This document shows, piece after piece, positions 8,223-16,542 of a stretch of 64,000 bases of DNA. Each line of letters opens with the position of its first letter. Within the stretch, counting starts at the first letter, position 1. A program made the translations under genes and the position numbers. The notes beneath the pieces were generated by a model. The model saw only the letters and a list, made by a program, of their open reading frames with translations, was not told where the DNA came from and did not search any database. This stretch comes from Bacillota bacterium (lineage in GTDB: Bacteria > Bacillota > Bacilli > Paenibacillales > Paenibacillaceae), in assembly GCA_023391635.1 (NCBI GenBank), contig JAEWAQ010000073.1:62001-126000 (forward strand), in the 5' to 3' direction.

Positions 8223-9256
8223 AGGCGGTTGTGAATTATGAGAACGGTCCGGGTAAGGTGGAGGTTCGCGACGTTCCCGTTCCCGAATTGGGGCCGAAGG
8301 ACGTTCTGATTCAAGTGAAGGGAGCGGGCGTGTGCGGGAGCGATCTGCACATGTATCATAACATTCAAGGTTTTCCGGTCAATCGCCCGATTACGCTCGG
8401 CCATGAATTTTCCGGAGTTGTCGCCGACATCGGCTCGGAAGTGAAGTTGTTTAAGAAAGGCGACAGGGTCGTAAGCGAAACGCCGGCTTATGTTTGCGAA
8501 ACTTGCATATACTGCCGCACCGGACAGTACAATTTGTGTCCTACTCGCAGAGGCTTCGGCGTGTTGGAAAACGGCGCCATGGCCGAATATGTGAAAACGC
8601 GCGAAGCGATCGTACATAAAATTCCCGACAATGTTTCGTTTGAAAAAGCCGCTTTGACGGAGCCGACTTGCGTGGCGTATAACGCGGTGGCCCATCACTC
8701 CCGTATACGTCCAGGGGATTACGTAGTTGTCTTCGGGCCGGGACCGATCGGCCTCCTGTGCGTTCAGATCGCCAAAAGCTTCTCCCCCGGACGAATTGCC
8801 ATTGTGGGCACGAAGAGAGATGAGCAGCGGCTGGAGGTGGCCAGGCAATTCGGGGCGGACGAAGTCATCGTCTCCGGCGAGCAGGACGTCGTCCAACAGA
8901 TTCTGTCGTATGGCGACGGCTTCGGTCCTGATCTCATTTTGGACGCCGTCGGAATTTCCGTTACTTTGCAGCAAAGTATAGAAGCGGTGCGCCCTGCCGG
9001 CCAGATCACCAAAATCGGCTGGGGGCCGGCGCCTGTCGGATTTTCCCTGGACCCGCTGATCCAGAAGGCCGCCCGGCTGCAGGGCTCGTTCAGCCACAAC
9101 TACCCCATGTGGGAGAAAGTGCTGCTGATGATGTCCAAAGGAGATGTGGACCCGCTGCCGATGGCAAAACAGTATCCGATCGACGACTGGAAACGCGCTT
9201 TTGATGAGATGGATTCGCTTCAGCATGCCAAATCGATTATTTTGCCAAATGCGTAG
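8219..9256 (+). CDS. zinc-dependent alcohol/polyol dehydrogenase (MDR superfamily)
   Basis: 345 residues. It has the canonical catalytic zinc motif AGVCGSDLHMYH and GHEFSG, a structural zinc cluster (CETCIYCRTGQYNLC), and the NAD loop VFGPGPIGLLCVQIAK near 170. These are the marks of sorbitol/threonine/L-idonate-type dehydrogenases. It acts in the cytosol, interconverting a hydroxyl and a keto group of a sugar or polyol. It overlaps the previous gene by 4 bases and the next starts 12 bases later, so it is the third gene of the ROK operon. Two different dehydrogenases in a row suggest successive oxidation (or oxidation then reduction) of one substrate. Confidence 0.9.
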   Translation: MKAVVNYENGPGKVEVRDVPVPELGPKDVLIQVKGAGVCGSDLHMYHNIQGFPVNRPITLGHEFSGVVADIGSEVKLFKKGDRVVSETPAYVCETCIYCRTGQYNLCPTRRGFGVLENGAMAEYVKTREAIVHKIPDNVSFEKAALTEPTCVAYNAVAHHSRIRPGDYVVVFGPGPIGLLCVQIAKSFSPGRIAIVGTKRDEQRLEVARQFGADEVIVSGEQDVVQQILSYGDGFGPDLILDAVGISVTLQQSIEAVRPAGQITKIGWGPAPVGFSLDPLIQKAARLQGSFSHNYPMWEKVLLMMSKGDVDPLPMAKQYPIDDWKRAFDEMDSLQHAKSIILPNA

Positions 9257-9267
9257 GGAGGCTGCAC

Positions 9268-9942
9268 ATGAAACCAATCGTACAAATCTCGCTTGATGTG
9301 ACGACGATTCAGGAAGCGCTGGAAATGGCCGAAATCGCGGTGGAAGCGGGAGTGGACTGGATTGAGGCAGGGACGCCTCTTCTGCTAGGAGAAGGGCTCC
9401 ATGCCGTGGAAGCCCTTCGCAAGGCGTATCCGGAGCATCCGATCGTCGCGGATTTGAAAACGATGGACGGCGGATATCTGGAAGCCGAGATGATGGCCAA
9501 GGCGGGAGCGACCCATGTCGTCGTCATGGGCGTGGCGCATCCGGCTACCATCCGCGCCGTAGTGAAGGCGGCCCGCGCCTACAACATTCAGGTTATGGGC
9601 GACATTATGGCCGCTCCCGATAAAGTGGCGTGCGCCCGAATGTTGGAAGCAAGCGGCGTGGACTTCATCATCGTACATACAGGCTTTGACGAGCGGGGTG
9701 AAGATCCCAGGCGCACGCCGTTCGATCATCTTCACGAGGTCGTCGCCGCCGTCAAGATTCCCGTGCAGGCGGTAGGCGGACTCAGCATCGAGCAGGCCGC
9801 GGAAATGCCGAAGCATGGCGCTCCGCTCGTGGTGGTGGGCGCTCCGCTTGTCATCGACAAACAGGAATTTCGACCCAGCACGAACAAGTCCGAATTGCTC
9901 GACATCTTGAGGCAGCTGGTACGCCAAGTAAAAGCGGAATAA
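9268..9942 (+). CDS. orotidine-decarboxylase-suprafamily enzyme (3-hexulose-6-phosphate synthase / 3-keto-L-gulonate-6-phosphate decarboxylase-like)
   Basis: 224 residues forming a single TIM barrel with the suprafamily D-x-K-x-x-D signature (DLKTMD near residue 64) and the phosphate-binding end VQAVGGLSIEQ ... VVVGAPLV. Members either decarboxylate 3-keto-L-gulonate 6-phosphate or condense formaldehyde with ribulose 5-phosphate. No 6-phospho-3-hexuloisomerase gene is next to it, which argues against a formaldehyde role, and no sugar kinase is present for the ascorbate-type route. ATG start with GGGAGG 5-6 bases upstream. It sits in the ROK operon between dehydrogenases and an isomerase, so it probably cleaves or decarboxylates the oxidised sugar. 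Confidence 0.83.
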   Translation: MKPIVQISLDVTTIQEALEMAEIAVEAGVDWIEAGTPLLLGEGLHAVEALRKAYPEHPIVADLKTMDGGYLEAEMMAKAGATHVVVMGVAHPATIRAVVKAARAYNIQVMGDIMAAPDKVACARMLEASGVDFIIVHTGFDERGEDPRRTPFDHLHEVVAAVKIPVQAVGGLSIEQAAEMPKHGAPLVVVGAPLVIDKQEFRPSTNKSELLDILRQLVRQVKAE

Positions 9943-9954
9943 GGGGATGTCGTC

Positions 9955-10866
9955 ATGATGATGATGAAGGCCCGAGCGAAGATAGCCGTTTTTCCCAAGG
10001 GGTTTATCGAGGAGCTGTCCAAAGGCGTCATGGAGCTGTTCGAATGGATCGAGCTGGCCAGCACGCTGGATGCAGACGGACTGGAAATGTACCCGCTATT
10101 TTTCAAGAGAACGGACGATTCGTACTTGCAGAAGGTCAAGGACTTTGCGGCACAACGCGGATTGGAGATTCCAATGATGTGTTCTTCTCCAGATTTCACG
10201 CATCCAGATCGCGCGTTCCGGGAAGAGGAAGTGCGCAAGATGAAGCGGATGATCGATATGATGGCCTTCCTTGGACCGAATGAGTTCCGCAGTTGCCGCG
10301 TGCTGTCCGGACAGAGACGACCTGAAGTCGGCAGGGAGGAAGGGATTCGCTGGACGGTGGCATGCATCCGCGAACTTCTCCCCTATGCGGCGGAGAAGAA
10401 TGTGCATCTGGTGATGGAGAATCATTACAAGGACGGATTTTGGATCTATCCGGAATTTGCCCAGCAATCGGACATTTTTATGGACATCATTGGTCAGATT
10501 GCTTCGCCGTGGTTTGGCGTCAACTTCGATCCATCCAACGCCCTGCTTGCCGGCGAGGACCCGCTTGAATTGCTTGCAAGGGTGAAACATCAGGTGAAAA
10601 CGATGCATGCCAGCGATCGTTATCTGAAAAAAGGCTATGCGCTCGAGGATCTGACTAACTATACATTGGAAGGATACTCAAGCGCATTGGCGCACGGGGT
10701 CATCGGCAAAGGCTTGAACGATTACGATGCTATATTTAGCGAGCTTCGCTCGATTCGATACCGAGGCTGGATTTCGATCGAGGACGGTGTGAACGGAATG
10801 GACGAAATGCGTGAATCCGTGCGGTTTCTAAAAAACCAAGCAGCCAATTTTTTATCGGAAGAGTAA
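9955..10866 (+). CDS. sugar phosphate isomerase/epimerase (AP endonuclease 2 TIM-barrel family)
   Basis: 303 residues of the xylose-isomerase-like TIM barrel family. Visible metal-site pieces are VMENHYKDGFW near residue 150, WFGVNFDPSNALLAGEDP near 185, KTMHASDRYL near 215 and WISIEDGVNGMDEM near 270. Such enzymes isomerise or epimerise sugars, keto-inositols or related compounds. It is the last gene of the ROK operon, 12 bases after the preceding stop. Four ATG/ATA-rich codons at the start leave the exact initiation codon uncertain within 9 bases. A hairpin follows the stop. Confidence 0.83.
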   Translation: MMMMKARAKIAVFPKGFIEELSKGVMELFEWIELASTLDADGLEMYPLFFKRTDDSYLQKVKDFAAQRGLEIPMMCSSPDFTHPDRAFREEEVRKMKRMIDMMAFLGPNEFRSCRVLSGQRRPEVGREEGIRWTVACIRELLPYAAEKNVHLVMENHYKDGFWIYPEFAQQSDIFMDIIGQIASPWFGVNFDPSNALLAGEDPLELLARVKHQVKTMHASDRYLKKGYALEDLTNYTLEGYSSALAHGVIGKGLNDYDAIFSELRSIRYRGWISIEDGVNGMDEMRESVRFLKNQAANFLSEE

Positions 10867-10895
10867 ACCAAGACCCGCAGGTCCGGATCTGTGAG

Positions 10896-10918
10896 AGGCC
10901 CATGCACTGCATGGGCCT
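10896..10918. terminator. stem-loop between the sugar operon and yhbH
   Basis: AGGCCCATGC pairs perfectly with GCATGGGCCT around a 3-base loop, between two convergent transcription units. Only weakly T-rich on either side; probably a bidirectional terminator. Confidence 0.6.
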
Positions 10919-10926
10919 ACTCTATG

Positions 10927-12066
10927 TTATCCGACCACTTCCCGCTTGCGGAAAAAGGTCTTCAAAGCATTGTAAATTTCCGTCTTCTCTCGAATGACAT
11001 AGTACAAGAACTGCTCCTGCTCGATATGCTTGTAGGCCGACATCAGCGTGCTGCTGCGGTTGTACTGGTTCACTTCTCCGTACCCGAATATATTGGCGCG
11101 CCCGAGTATTTCCTTGATCAGCTTCACGCAACGATCGTTGTCGCTGGTCAAGTTGTCGCCGTCCGAGAAGTGGAACGGGTAAATATTGTACAGAGAGGAA
11201 GGGTACCTGGCGTCCATGATTTCGAGCGCCTTCACATACGCGCTGGAACAGATCGTGCCTCCGCTCTCGCCGCGCGTGAAGAACTCCTCCTCCGTCACTT
11301 CCTTCGCTTCCGTATGGTGCGCGATGAACACGATCTCCACCTTCTCGTATTGCCGCCGCAGAAACCGCGTCATCCAGAAGAAGAAGGAGCGCGCGCAGTA
11401 TTTTTCGAACGATCCCATCGAACCCGACGTATCCATCATCGCCAGGATGACCGCATTGTTATGCGGCCGCACGATGTCTTCCCACGTCTTGAACCGCAGG
11501 TCGTCCGGCGAGATGCCGGCAATTTCCGGTCGTCCCTCCCGTGCATTGCGTCTCAGGTTTTCCAGAATCGTCCGCTTCTTGTCGATGTTCGACAGGATGC
11601 CCTTGCGCCGTACATCCGTGAAGCGTATATCGTGAACTTCGATCTGCTCTTTCTCTTTGCGCTTCATATAAGGCAGTTCCAATTGTTCGAATAGCATCGT
11701 TTCCAGTTCCGCGATCGAAATTTCCGCTTCGACGACATCGTCGCCCGGCTGGTCGCCGGCGCCTTCTCCCTTGCCGCCCTTAGGCGCGGGCTCGGTACCG
11801 AGCACATCGCCTACCTGGCTGTCTCCGTCGCCTTGTCCGACATGTTTTTTCTTGCGGTGATTATAGACGAATCGGTATTCATCCAGGCTTCGAATCGGAA
11901 TTTTAATAATCTGTTGTCCGTCCGACAGGATAATATTCTCTTCCGACAGAAGGTCGGGCAGGTTCATCTTGATCGCGTCGCGTACTTTCTGCCGGTGTCT
12001 GGCTTGATCCTGATAGCCTTTACGGTGCAAAGACCAATCTTCTTGCGACAATATGAATGAGGACAT
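10927..12066 (-). CDS. yhbH: sporulation protein YhbH (VWA-like)
   Basis: 379 residues from the ATG at 12066 (GGGGAGG 8-9 bases upstream). Longer in-frame versions add residues absent from the family. The protein begins MSSFILSQEDWSLHRKGYQDQ, has an acidic/glycine-rich linker (KGGKGEGAGDQPGDD), and a C-terminal VWA-like part with the MIDAS-type motif MMDTSGSMG. YhbH belongs to the YeaH/YhbH family; in Bacillus it is made during sporulation and is often found near a PrkA-type serine kinase, which I do not see here. Its molecular role is not established. It is monocistronic and converges on the sugar operon. Confidence 0.93.
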   Translation of the reverse strand: MSSFILSQEDWSLHRKGYQDQARHRQKVRDAIKMNLPDLLSEENIILSDGQQIIKIPIRSLDEYRFVYNHRKKKHVGQGDGDSQVGDVLGTEPAPKGGKGEGAGDQPGDDVVEAEISIAELETMLFEQLELPYMKRKEKEQIEVHDIRFTDVRRKGILSNIDKKRTILENLRRNAREGRPEIAGISPDDLRFKTWEDIVRPHNNAVILAMMDTSGSMGSFEKYCARSFFFWMTRFLRRQYEKVEIVFIAHHTEAKEVTEEEFFTRGESGGTICSSAYVKALEIMDARYPSSLYNIYPFHFSDGDNLTSDNDRCVKLIKEILGRANIFGYGEVNQYNRSSTLMSAYKHIEQEQFLYYVIREKTEIYNALKTFFRKREVVG

Positions 12067-12093
12067 GGCCAGCCGCCTCCCCTTCCAGGCTCG

Positions 12094-12121
12094 ATAATGC
12101 GTTGCCGTTATCAGTATATTC
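12094..12121 (-). promoter_or_regulatory. possible sporulation sigma promoter of yhbH
   Basis: Read on the minus strand, GAATAT (12121 to 12116) and CATTAT (12099 to 12094) are separated by 16 bases. This resembles sigma-E/sigma-G type elements and leaves a leader of roughly 20 bases. Weak match; suggested mainly by the sporulation role of the gene. Confidence 0.3.
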
Positions 12122-12234
12122 TTGCGGGCGGCAAAGGATGAACAGGTTCGTCGAACGCACATTTGACGTATTCCCGACATCTTCGACAGGTATCGTCAAG
12201 ATACGGAATAGAGAGATATGAAGGAGGATTCGCG

Positions 12235-13026
12235 TTGGCGAATATTATGATCGTGGATGATTCGCCGATTATTCGGCGGGGACTGCGCGCCATTCTGGAA
12301 TCGATGGGCCACCGGGTTGCGGCGGAAGCACAGGACGGGCCGGAAGCGCTCGAGTTGTACGGCAAAATGCAACCCGATTTGGTAACGATGGATATCCAGA
12401 TGCCGGGGATGGATGGTATAGAAACAGTCCGGCAAATCCGCATGCGCAGCCCGAATGCGGCTATCGTGATGATCAGCTCGGTGGAAAATCGGAATCGTGT
12501 ATACGATGCGATTAAACTCGGCGCCAAGCATTATATCGTCAAACCTTTCACCGAAGCGAAGGTGATCGAGGTTATCCATGCCGTATTGGGCGAATCGCCG
12601 AATGAATCCCGGATGATCAAGCCTTCGGCAGCCGTACAGAGCGATCCGCCGGACGGCAGATTCGAGAAGAAGCAAGAACCGCTTCGCTTGGCCTCTCCCA
12701 ATCTGGGCGCGCTGCCGTTCGAACTTGTGATCAAAGACGGCCGCGCCGTACTCACGGTTCAGCGGCACATTACGGAAACGAACATGAGAACGCTGTACAA
12801 CAGTTTGCAAGGGCTGCTCTATTACCGCAAAGCCAAATACGTACTGGAGTTTTGGGAGCCGATCAATTATGACGAAGGCATGCGGCTGGTGAGCGATTTC
12901 GTTACCATCGTGCGAGGTCGAGGGGGAACGGTCGGCATCGTAACGGGCGATTACGGATTTTACACGCAGTTGAAGGCCAAGCTGCAGAGCGGCATTTACC
13001 AAACTTACCGGGAAATCGAGTGGTAG
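12235..13026 (+). CDS. CheY-like response regulator with C-terminal STAS-like domain
   Basis: 263 residues from a TTG at 12235, chosen because AAGGAGG lies 7 bases upstream and the product then begins at the receiver domain (ANIMIVDDSPIIRRG). The receiver has the acidic pair D8/D9, the phosphoacceptor D53 (VTMDIQMPG) and the conserved Lys near 105 (YIVKPF). After a linker (about 125-150), a roughly 110-residue domain looks like a STAS or anti-anti-sigma fold by its alternating beta-alpha pattern (AVLTVQRHITETNMRTLY ... GGTVGIVTGDYGF), though no clear STAS phosphoserine stands out. No DNA-binding domain. It lies 4 bases before the hybrid kinase gene and is its likely phosphorylation target. 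Confidence 0.85.
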   Translation: MANIMIVDDSPIIRRGLRAILESMGHRVAAEAQDGPEALELYGKMQPDLVTMDIQMPGMDGIETVRQIRMRSPNAAIVMISSVENRNRVYDAIKLGAKHYIVKPFTEAKVIEVIHAVLGESPNESRMIKPSAAVQSDPPDGRFEKKQEPLRLASPNLGALPFELVIKDGRAVLTVQRHITETNMRTLYNSLQGLLYYRKAKYVLEFWEPINYDEGMRLVSDFVTIVRGRGGTVGIVTGDYGFYTQLKAKLQSGIYQTYREIEW

Positions 13027-13030
13027 CTCC

Positions 13031-15859
13031 ATGACGAAGCGAATCCTTGCATTAATGGCTGTGGCGATGATCGTATCGGGTAGTTGGACAGTCAGCAAGG
13101 CAGCTCCCCGTGAAGGCCCAATACCGCCCGCTGCCGGGACAATGCCTGCGCCGGACGGGCCGGAAATTCACTGGATGGATTATCGGCTGGGCGATTCACC
13201 CAAGGATACCGGCGGCGTTTACGAATGGACCAAGCGGGAAGCGGCGGCAGATTGGCAGCGTATGCCGTATAAGGACGACGCCAAAATCGATACAGACCAT
13301 GCCTGGTTTCGCAGTCGGGTGCAGCAAGATCCTTCGAGGGGGGCATTGGTGCAGGATCCCTACCTGTTGTTCGCGAGTGTCCGCTATGAATTCGAGGTCT
13401 ATTCCGGACCCGAGAGAATTTTCCGATATGGAAATCTGGATGATGACGAGGCGCCGATGTTGCCCGGAAAGCCGCTATTCGTGCCGCTCGCAGGACATTC
13501 GCCGGATAAGCCGTTGTTTTTGCGCGTACAGTCGAATCGGGATTCCGTGATCGTCGGCAAGATCGCAAGCGTATGGTATGGCAACGGAGCGGAATTGAAA
13601 ATGCGAATGATTCGCAGTGAGCTGCCGAATATGTTGGGCATGCTCGTGTTCTTCCTCATCGGGCTCGTCTCCTTGCTGCTGCATTTCATTAGCCGCGAAC
13701 ATCCGGCGCAGCTTTATTTTGCGCTGTTCTGTCTGTCGATCTGCTGCAATTTGCTCCTGTCCCTGGATTCGCTTGGTCTGTTTGTCGATTATTATACGTT
13801 TCGGATGTATGCGGAAGAGCCGTTGCAAGGCGTCATGACGCTCTTGTTTGCGCATTATTTCATCCATGCCTTAAAGCCGCCTTTGCAGGGGCTTGCCCGC
13901 AAGATTGGCATTGTCTGCCTTCTGGCAGGATGCTTGATGCCGGTTGCCAGGCTGCTCATTCCCCAAACGATAGAGGCCTATCGCAGCGAAATCATGATCG
14001 CCAAGGAAATCGGACTTTCCCTCCTGTGCGCATTATGTCTCGTTGTCATCGCCCTGTCGCTTCGCCGCAAGGTTAATGGCGATGCGAGATGGTTCATTGC
14101 CGGCTTCTCTTTATATCTGCTTATTCATGCAATCGGACATCCGTTGCGCTTGTTGGTCGAGTACCGTCTTGGTTTCCTTGCCACGCCTCCGCTGCCATTT
14201 ATCCGGTTCCTGCAAGCCTGTCTGGATTATTCCTTGCTCGCAAGTACGATCTTTTTCGGCATCATTACAATCAGACGCTATGCTGAAGTGTATCGGACGA
14301 CACGCAGCAACAATATTCAACTTGCGAGTTGGAATCACACACTGGAGTTGAAGGTCAATGAACGCACGCAGGCGATTAAGAATTTGCTGGATTACGCCGG
14401 ACAAGGCTTCCTTACCTTCGACGATCGCATGATCGTGCAAGAGGAATACAGTCTGGAATGCCGCCGCCTGTTCGGCCGTGACATTGCAGGGTCCAGTTAC
14501 GCGGATTTGATCGAACTTGGCGACGAGGAGGAACGGTCGTTCTTTGCCGAGATGATCGGCTCGATCTTTCAGGAAGATGAATTGCACAGGAAAGTCGTTA
14601 TGTCTCTGCTTCCTGCCGAGGCAGACATTCAAGACAAACGAGTCTCGCTTCAATATAAATGGATTCCGGCGATCGGCGGTGCATCCGGAAGCGTGATGGT
14701 GATCTTGACGGACATCAGCGAACGGCGTCAGATGGAAATTCAGGTGGCGCGGGAGAGACAAGTGCTGAATATGGTCGTTTGGGTCATCAAGCATTATAGG
14801 GATTTCAAAGAGATGCTGGGTGAGTATCGGGTGTTCGCAACAGATGGGCTGGACAAGCTTCTGCATGGAGAACTTCCTCCGGCCGATCTGTGGGAGGAGT
14901 TGTACCGTGCGATACATACGTTCAAAGGGAACTTTGCTCAGCTTGATTTCAACTATACAACGGAGAGGCTGCATGAGCTCGAATCTCAATTGGAAGCATT
15001 CCAGGGTCAGGTTGCGGCGGCAACGGAAGAGACAATCTCGGCGCCGCGGCTTGCAGTCTGGTTGAAGGGATTCGATCTGCTCGGATGGCTGGAAGAGGAT
15101 TTGCGCGTACTGCGCAACATTCTGGGAGATCGGTTCGACAACGGCTACGAGACGGTCACGATCGAGATCGAACGGCTGCGGGAATTGGAGCGGCAGGTGT
15201 ATGCGATATTGCCCAGCCCGGAAGCGCAGGCCATCGTCGGCGAGCTGAAGAAATTGCGATATCGCCCGTTCCGGGAACTGCTCGGCATGTATCCCGAGTA
15301 TGCGCTCAAGCTGGCCGAACGCCTGGGCAAGGAATTGCACCCGATCGAAATTGCGGGAGGAGACGATCCGGTCGACCCGGACATCTATCTGGATTTCGTT
15401 CGCACGCTGGTTCACGTATTCCGGAACATGATCGACCATGGAATCGAGACACCCGAGGAACGCGCAGCCATGGGAAAAGAACGCAAAGGCACGATTGCTT
15501 GCCGAATTTCCGGTACCGAAAAGGAATTCCGGCTCGTCATGTCGAATAATGGCAGAGAATTGAATGTGGTTGAAATTGGTCAGCGTGCGCTGGCAATGGG
15601 GATATGTACAGCAGAGGAATGGCTTGCGATGTCGGAGGGCGAGCGGCGCATGCTGATTTTTTGCGAAGGGTTCAGCACCAGACAATCCATTAGCAAGTTG
15701 TCAGGACGCGGTATCGGTCTGTTCGCCGTCCGCAAAGCACTGGAAGATTTGGGGGGTACGGTTCGCGTTGAGAGCAAGCCGGACTCCGGCACCGCGTTCA
15801 CGTTCCTGATCCCCCGAAGGGATTCATCGCTCATACAGGAGGGGCACGGAGCTTCATGA
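13031..15859 (+). CDS. membrane sensor kinase with 7TM, PAS-like, Hpt and HATPase domains (CheA-like)
   Basis: 942 residues. Order: signal peptide (1-25), extracellular DISM-like beta domain (about 40-190), seven-helix membrane block (about 195-415), a short coiled linker, a PAS-like domain (about 450-570, ending VMVILTDISERRQME), an Hpt domain with His629 in AIHTFKGNF, a helical linker, and a C-terminal HATPase with N-box FRNMIDHGIETPEER and G-box GRGIGLFAV. There is no HisKA domain, so the phosphorylated histidine is in Hpt, as in CheA, but no CheW-like domain is present. It should receive an external signal and phosphorylate the adjacent CheY-like protein. The stop overlaps the next start (ATGA). 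Confidence 0.88.
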   Translation: MTKRILALMAVAMIVSGSWTVSKAAPREGPIPPAAGTMPAPDGPEIHWMDYRLGDSPKDTGGVYEWTKREAAADWQRMPYKDDAKIDTDHAWFRSRVQQDPSRGALVQDPYLLFASVRYEFEVYSGPERIFRYGNLDDDEAPMLPGKPLFVPLAGHSPDKPLFLRVQSNRDSVIVGKIASVWYGNGAELKMRMIRSELPNMLGMLVFFLIGLVSLLLHFISREHPAQLYFALFCLSICCNLLLSLDSLGLFVDYYTFRMYAEEPLQGVMTLLFAHYFIHALKPPLQGLARKIGIVCLLAGCLMPVARLLIPQTIEAYRSEIMIAKEIGLSLLCALCLVVIALSLRRKVNGDARWFIAGFSLYLLIHAIGHPLRLLVEYRLGFLATPPLPFIRFLQACLDYSLLASTIFFGIITIRRYAEVYRTTRSNNIQLASWNHTLELKVNERTQAIKNLLDYAGQGFLTFDDRMIVQEEYSLECRRLFGRDIAGSSYADLIELGDEEERSFFAEMIGSIFQEDELHRKVVMSLLPAEADIQDKRVSLQYKWIPAIGGASGSVMVILTDISERRQMEIQVARERQVLNMVVWVIKHYRDFKEMLGEYRVFATDGLDKLLHGELPPADLWEELYRAIHTFKGNFAQLDFNYTTERLHELESQLEAFQGQVAAATEETISAPRLAVWLKGFDLLGWLEEDLRVLRNILGDRFDNGYETVTIEIERLRELERQVYAILPSPEAQAIVGELKKLRYRPFRELLGMYPEYALKLAERLGKELHPIEIAGGDDPVDPDIYLDFVRTLVHVFRNMIDHGIETPEERAAMGKERKGTIACRISGTEKEFRLVMSNNGRELNVVEIGQRALAMGICTAEEWLAMSEGERRMLIFCEGFSTRQSISKLSGRGIGLFAVRKALEDLGGTVRVESKPDSGTAFTFLIPRRDSSLIQEGHGAS

Positions 15860-16542
15860 GGAAAATTCTGGTCGTGGAGGACGAAGCGGGCATATCCATG
15901 GTTCTGAAAGCTTACCTGGTCAAAGCGGGCTATGAAGTCGAGCAGGCGTGGGACGGCGAACAAGCCATGGCGTTATTCGAGACCGGCAAGCCGTCGCTCG
16001 TCTTGCTCGATGTGTTGCTGCCCGGGATCGACGGCTGGGCGGTGCTGAAGTGGATTCGGGACCGGAGCGCATGCCCCGTCATCATGCTGACGGCGCTGGG
16101 CGATATCTCGAACCGGTTGACCGGGCTTCAGGAAGGTGCGGACGATTACCTCGGCAAGCCGTTCATCGGCGAAGAGATCGTTGCGCGCGTTCAGGCGGTG
16201 CTGCGGCGGCTGCCGCAGGTAGTGACGGAAGATGCGGCGACGTTCGGCAGCTTGAAGATCGATTATGCGGCGCGCGAGGTATACCTGCACGGCCAGCGGG
16301 TGCGCTTGACGCCGCGGGATCTGTCGTTGCTGCTGTTTCTTTCCAGCCATCCGAATCAGACGTTCGAGCGGGAGCAGTTGATCGGGTGCGTATGGGGCAT
16401 GGATTATGACGGGAGCGATAGGGCCGTGGACCTTGCGGTGAAGCGGATTCGGCAATCGCTGGCGGCTTGGCCGGCCGACGAAGGGGATATCATCACGCAT
16501 AGAGGATTGGGGTATCAATTCCGTGTCAACTCGTCCTCGTAG
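15856..16542 (+). CDS. OmpR/PhoB family response regulator
   Basis: 228 residues: receiver domain with D52 as phosphoacceptor (LLDVLLPGIDGW) and Lys in YLGKPF, then a winged-helix DNA-binding domain (about 130-228, ending THRGLGYQFRV). It overlaps the upstream kinase gene by 4 bases and the downstream kinase gene by 20 bases, so all are translated as one operon. Its usual partner is the HisKA kinase encoded next, but coupling to the Hpt kinase upstream also makes cross-phosphorylation possible. Target promoters are unknown. Confidence 0.93.
   Translation: MRKILVVEDEAGISMVLKAYLVKAGYEVEQAWDGEQAMALFETGKPSLVLLDVLLPGIDGWAVLKWIRDRSACPVIMLTALGDISNRLTGLQEGADDYLGKPFIGEEIVARVQAVLRRLPQVVTEDAATFGSLKIDYAAREVYLHGQRVRLTPRDLSLLLFLSSHPNQTFEREQLIGCVWGMDYDGSDRAVDLAVKRIRQSLAAWPADEGDIITHRGLGYQFRVNSSS

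Noticed and set aside
10891..11694. Plus-strand open frame opposite yhbH
   Set aside because: It is a shadow of the yhbH gene, rich in codons that mirror its GC-rich third positions.
14111..15685. 524-codon open frame antisense to the hybrid kinase gene
   Set aside because: The sense gene has clear PAS, Hpt and HATPase motifs; the antisense frame is a compositional artefact.
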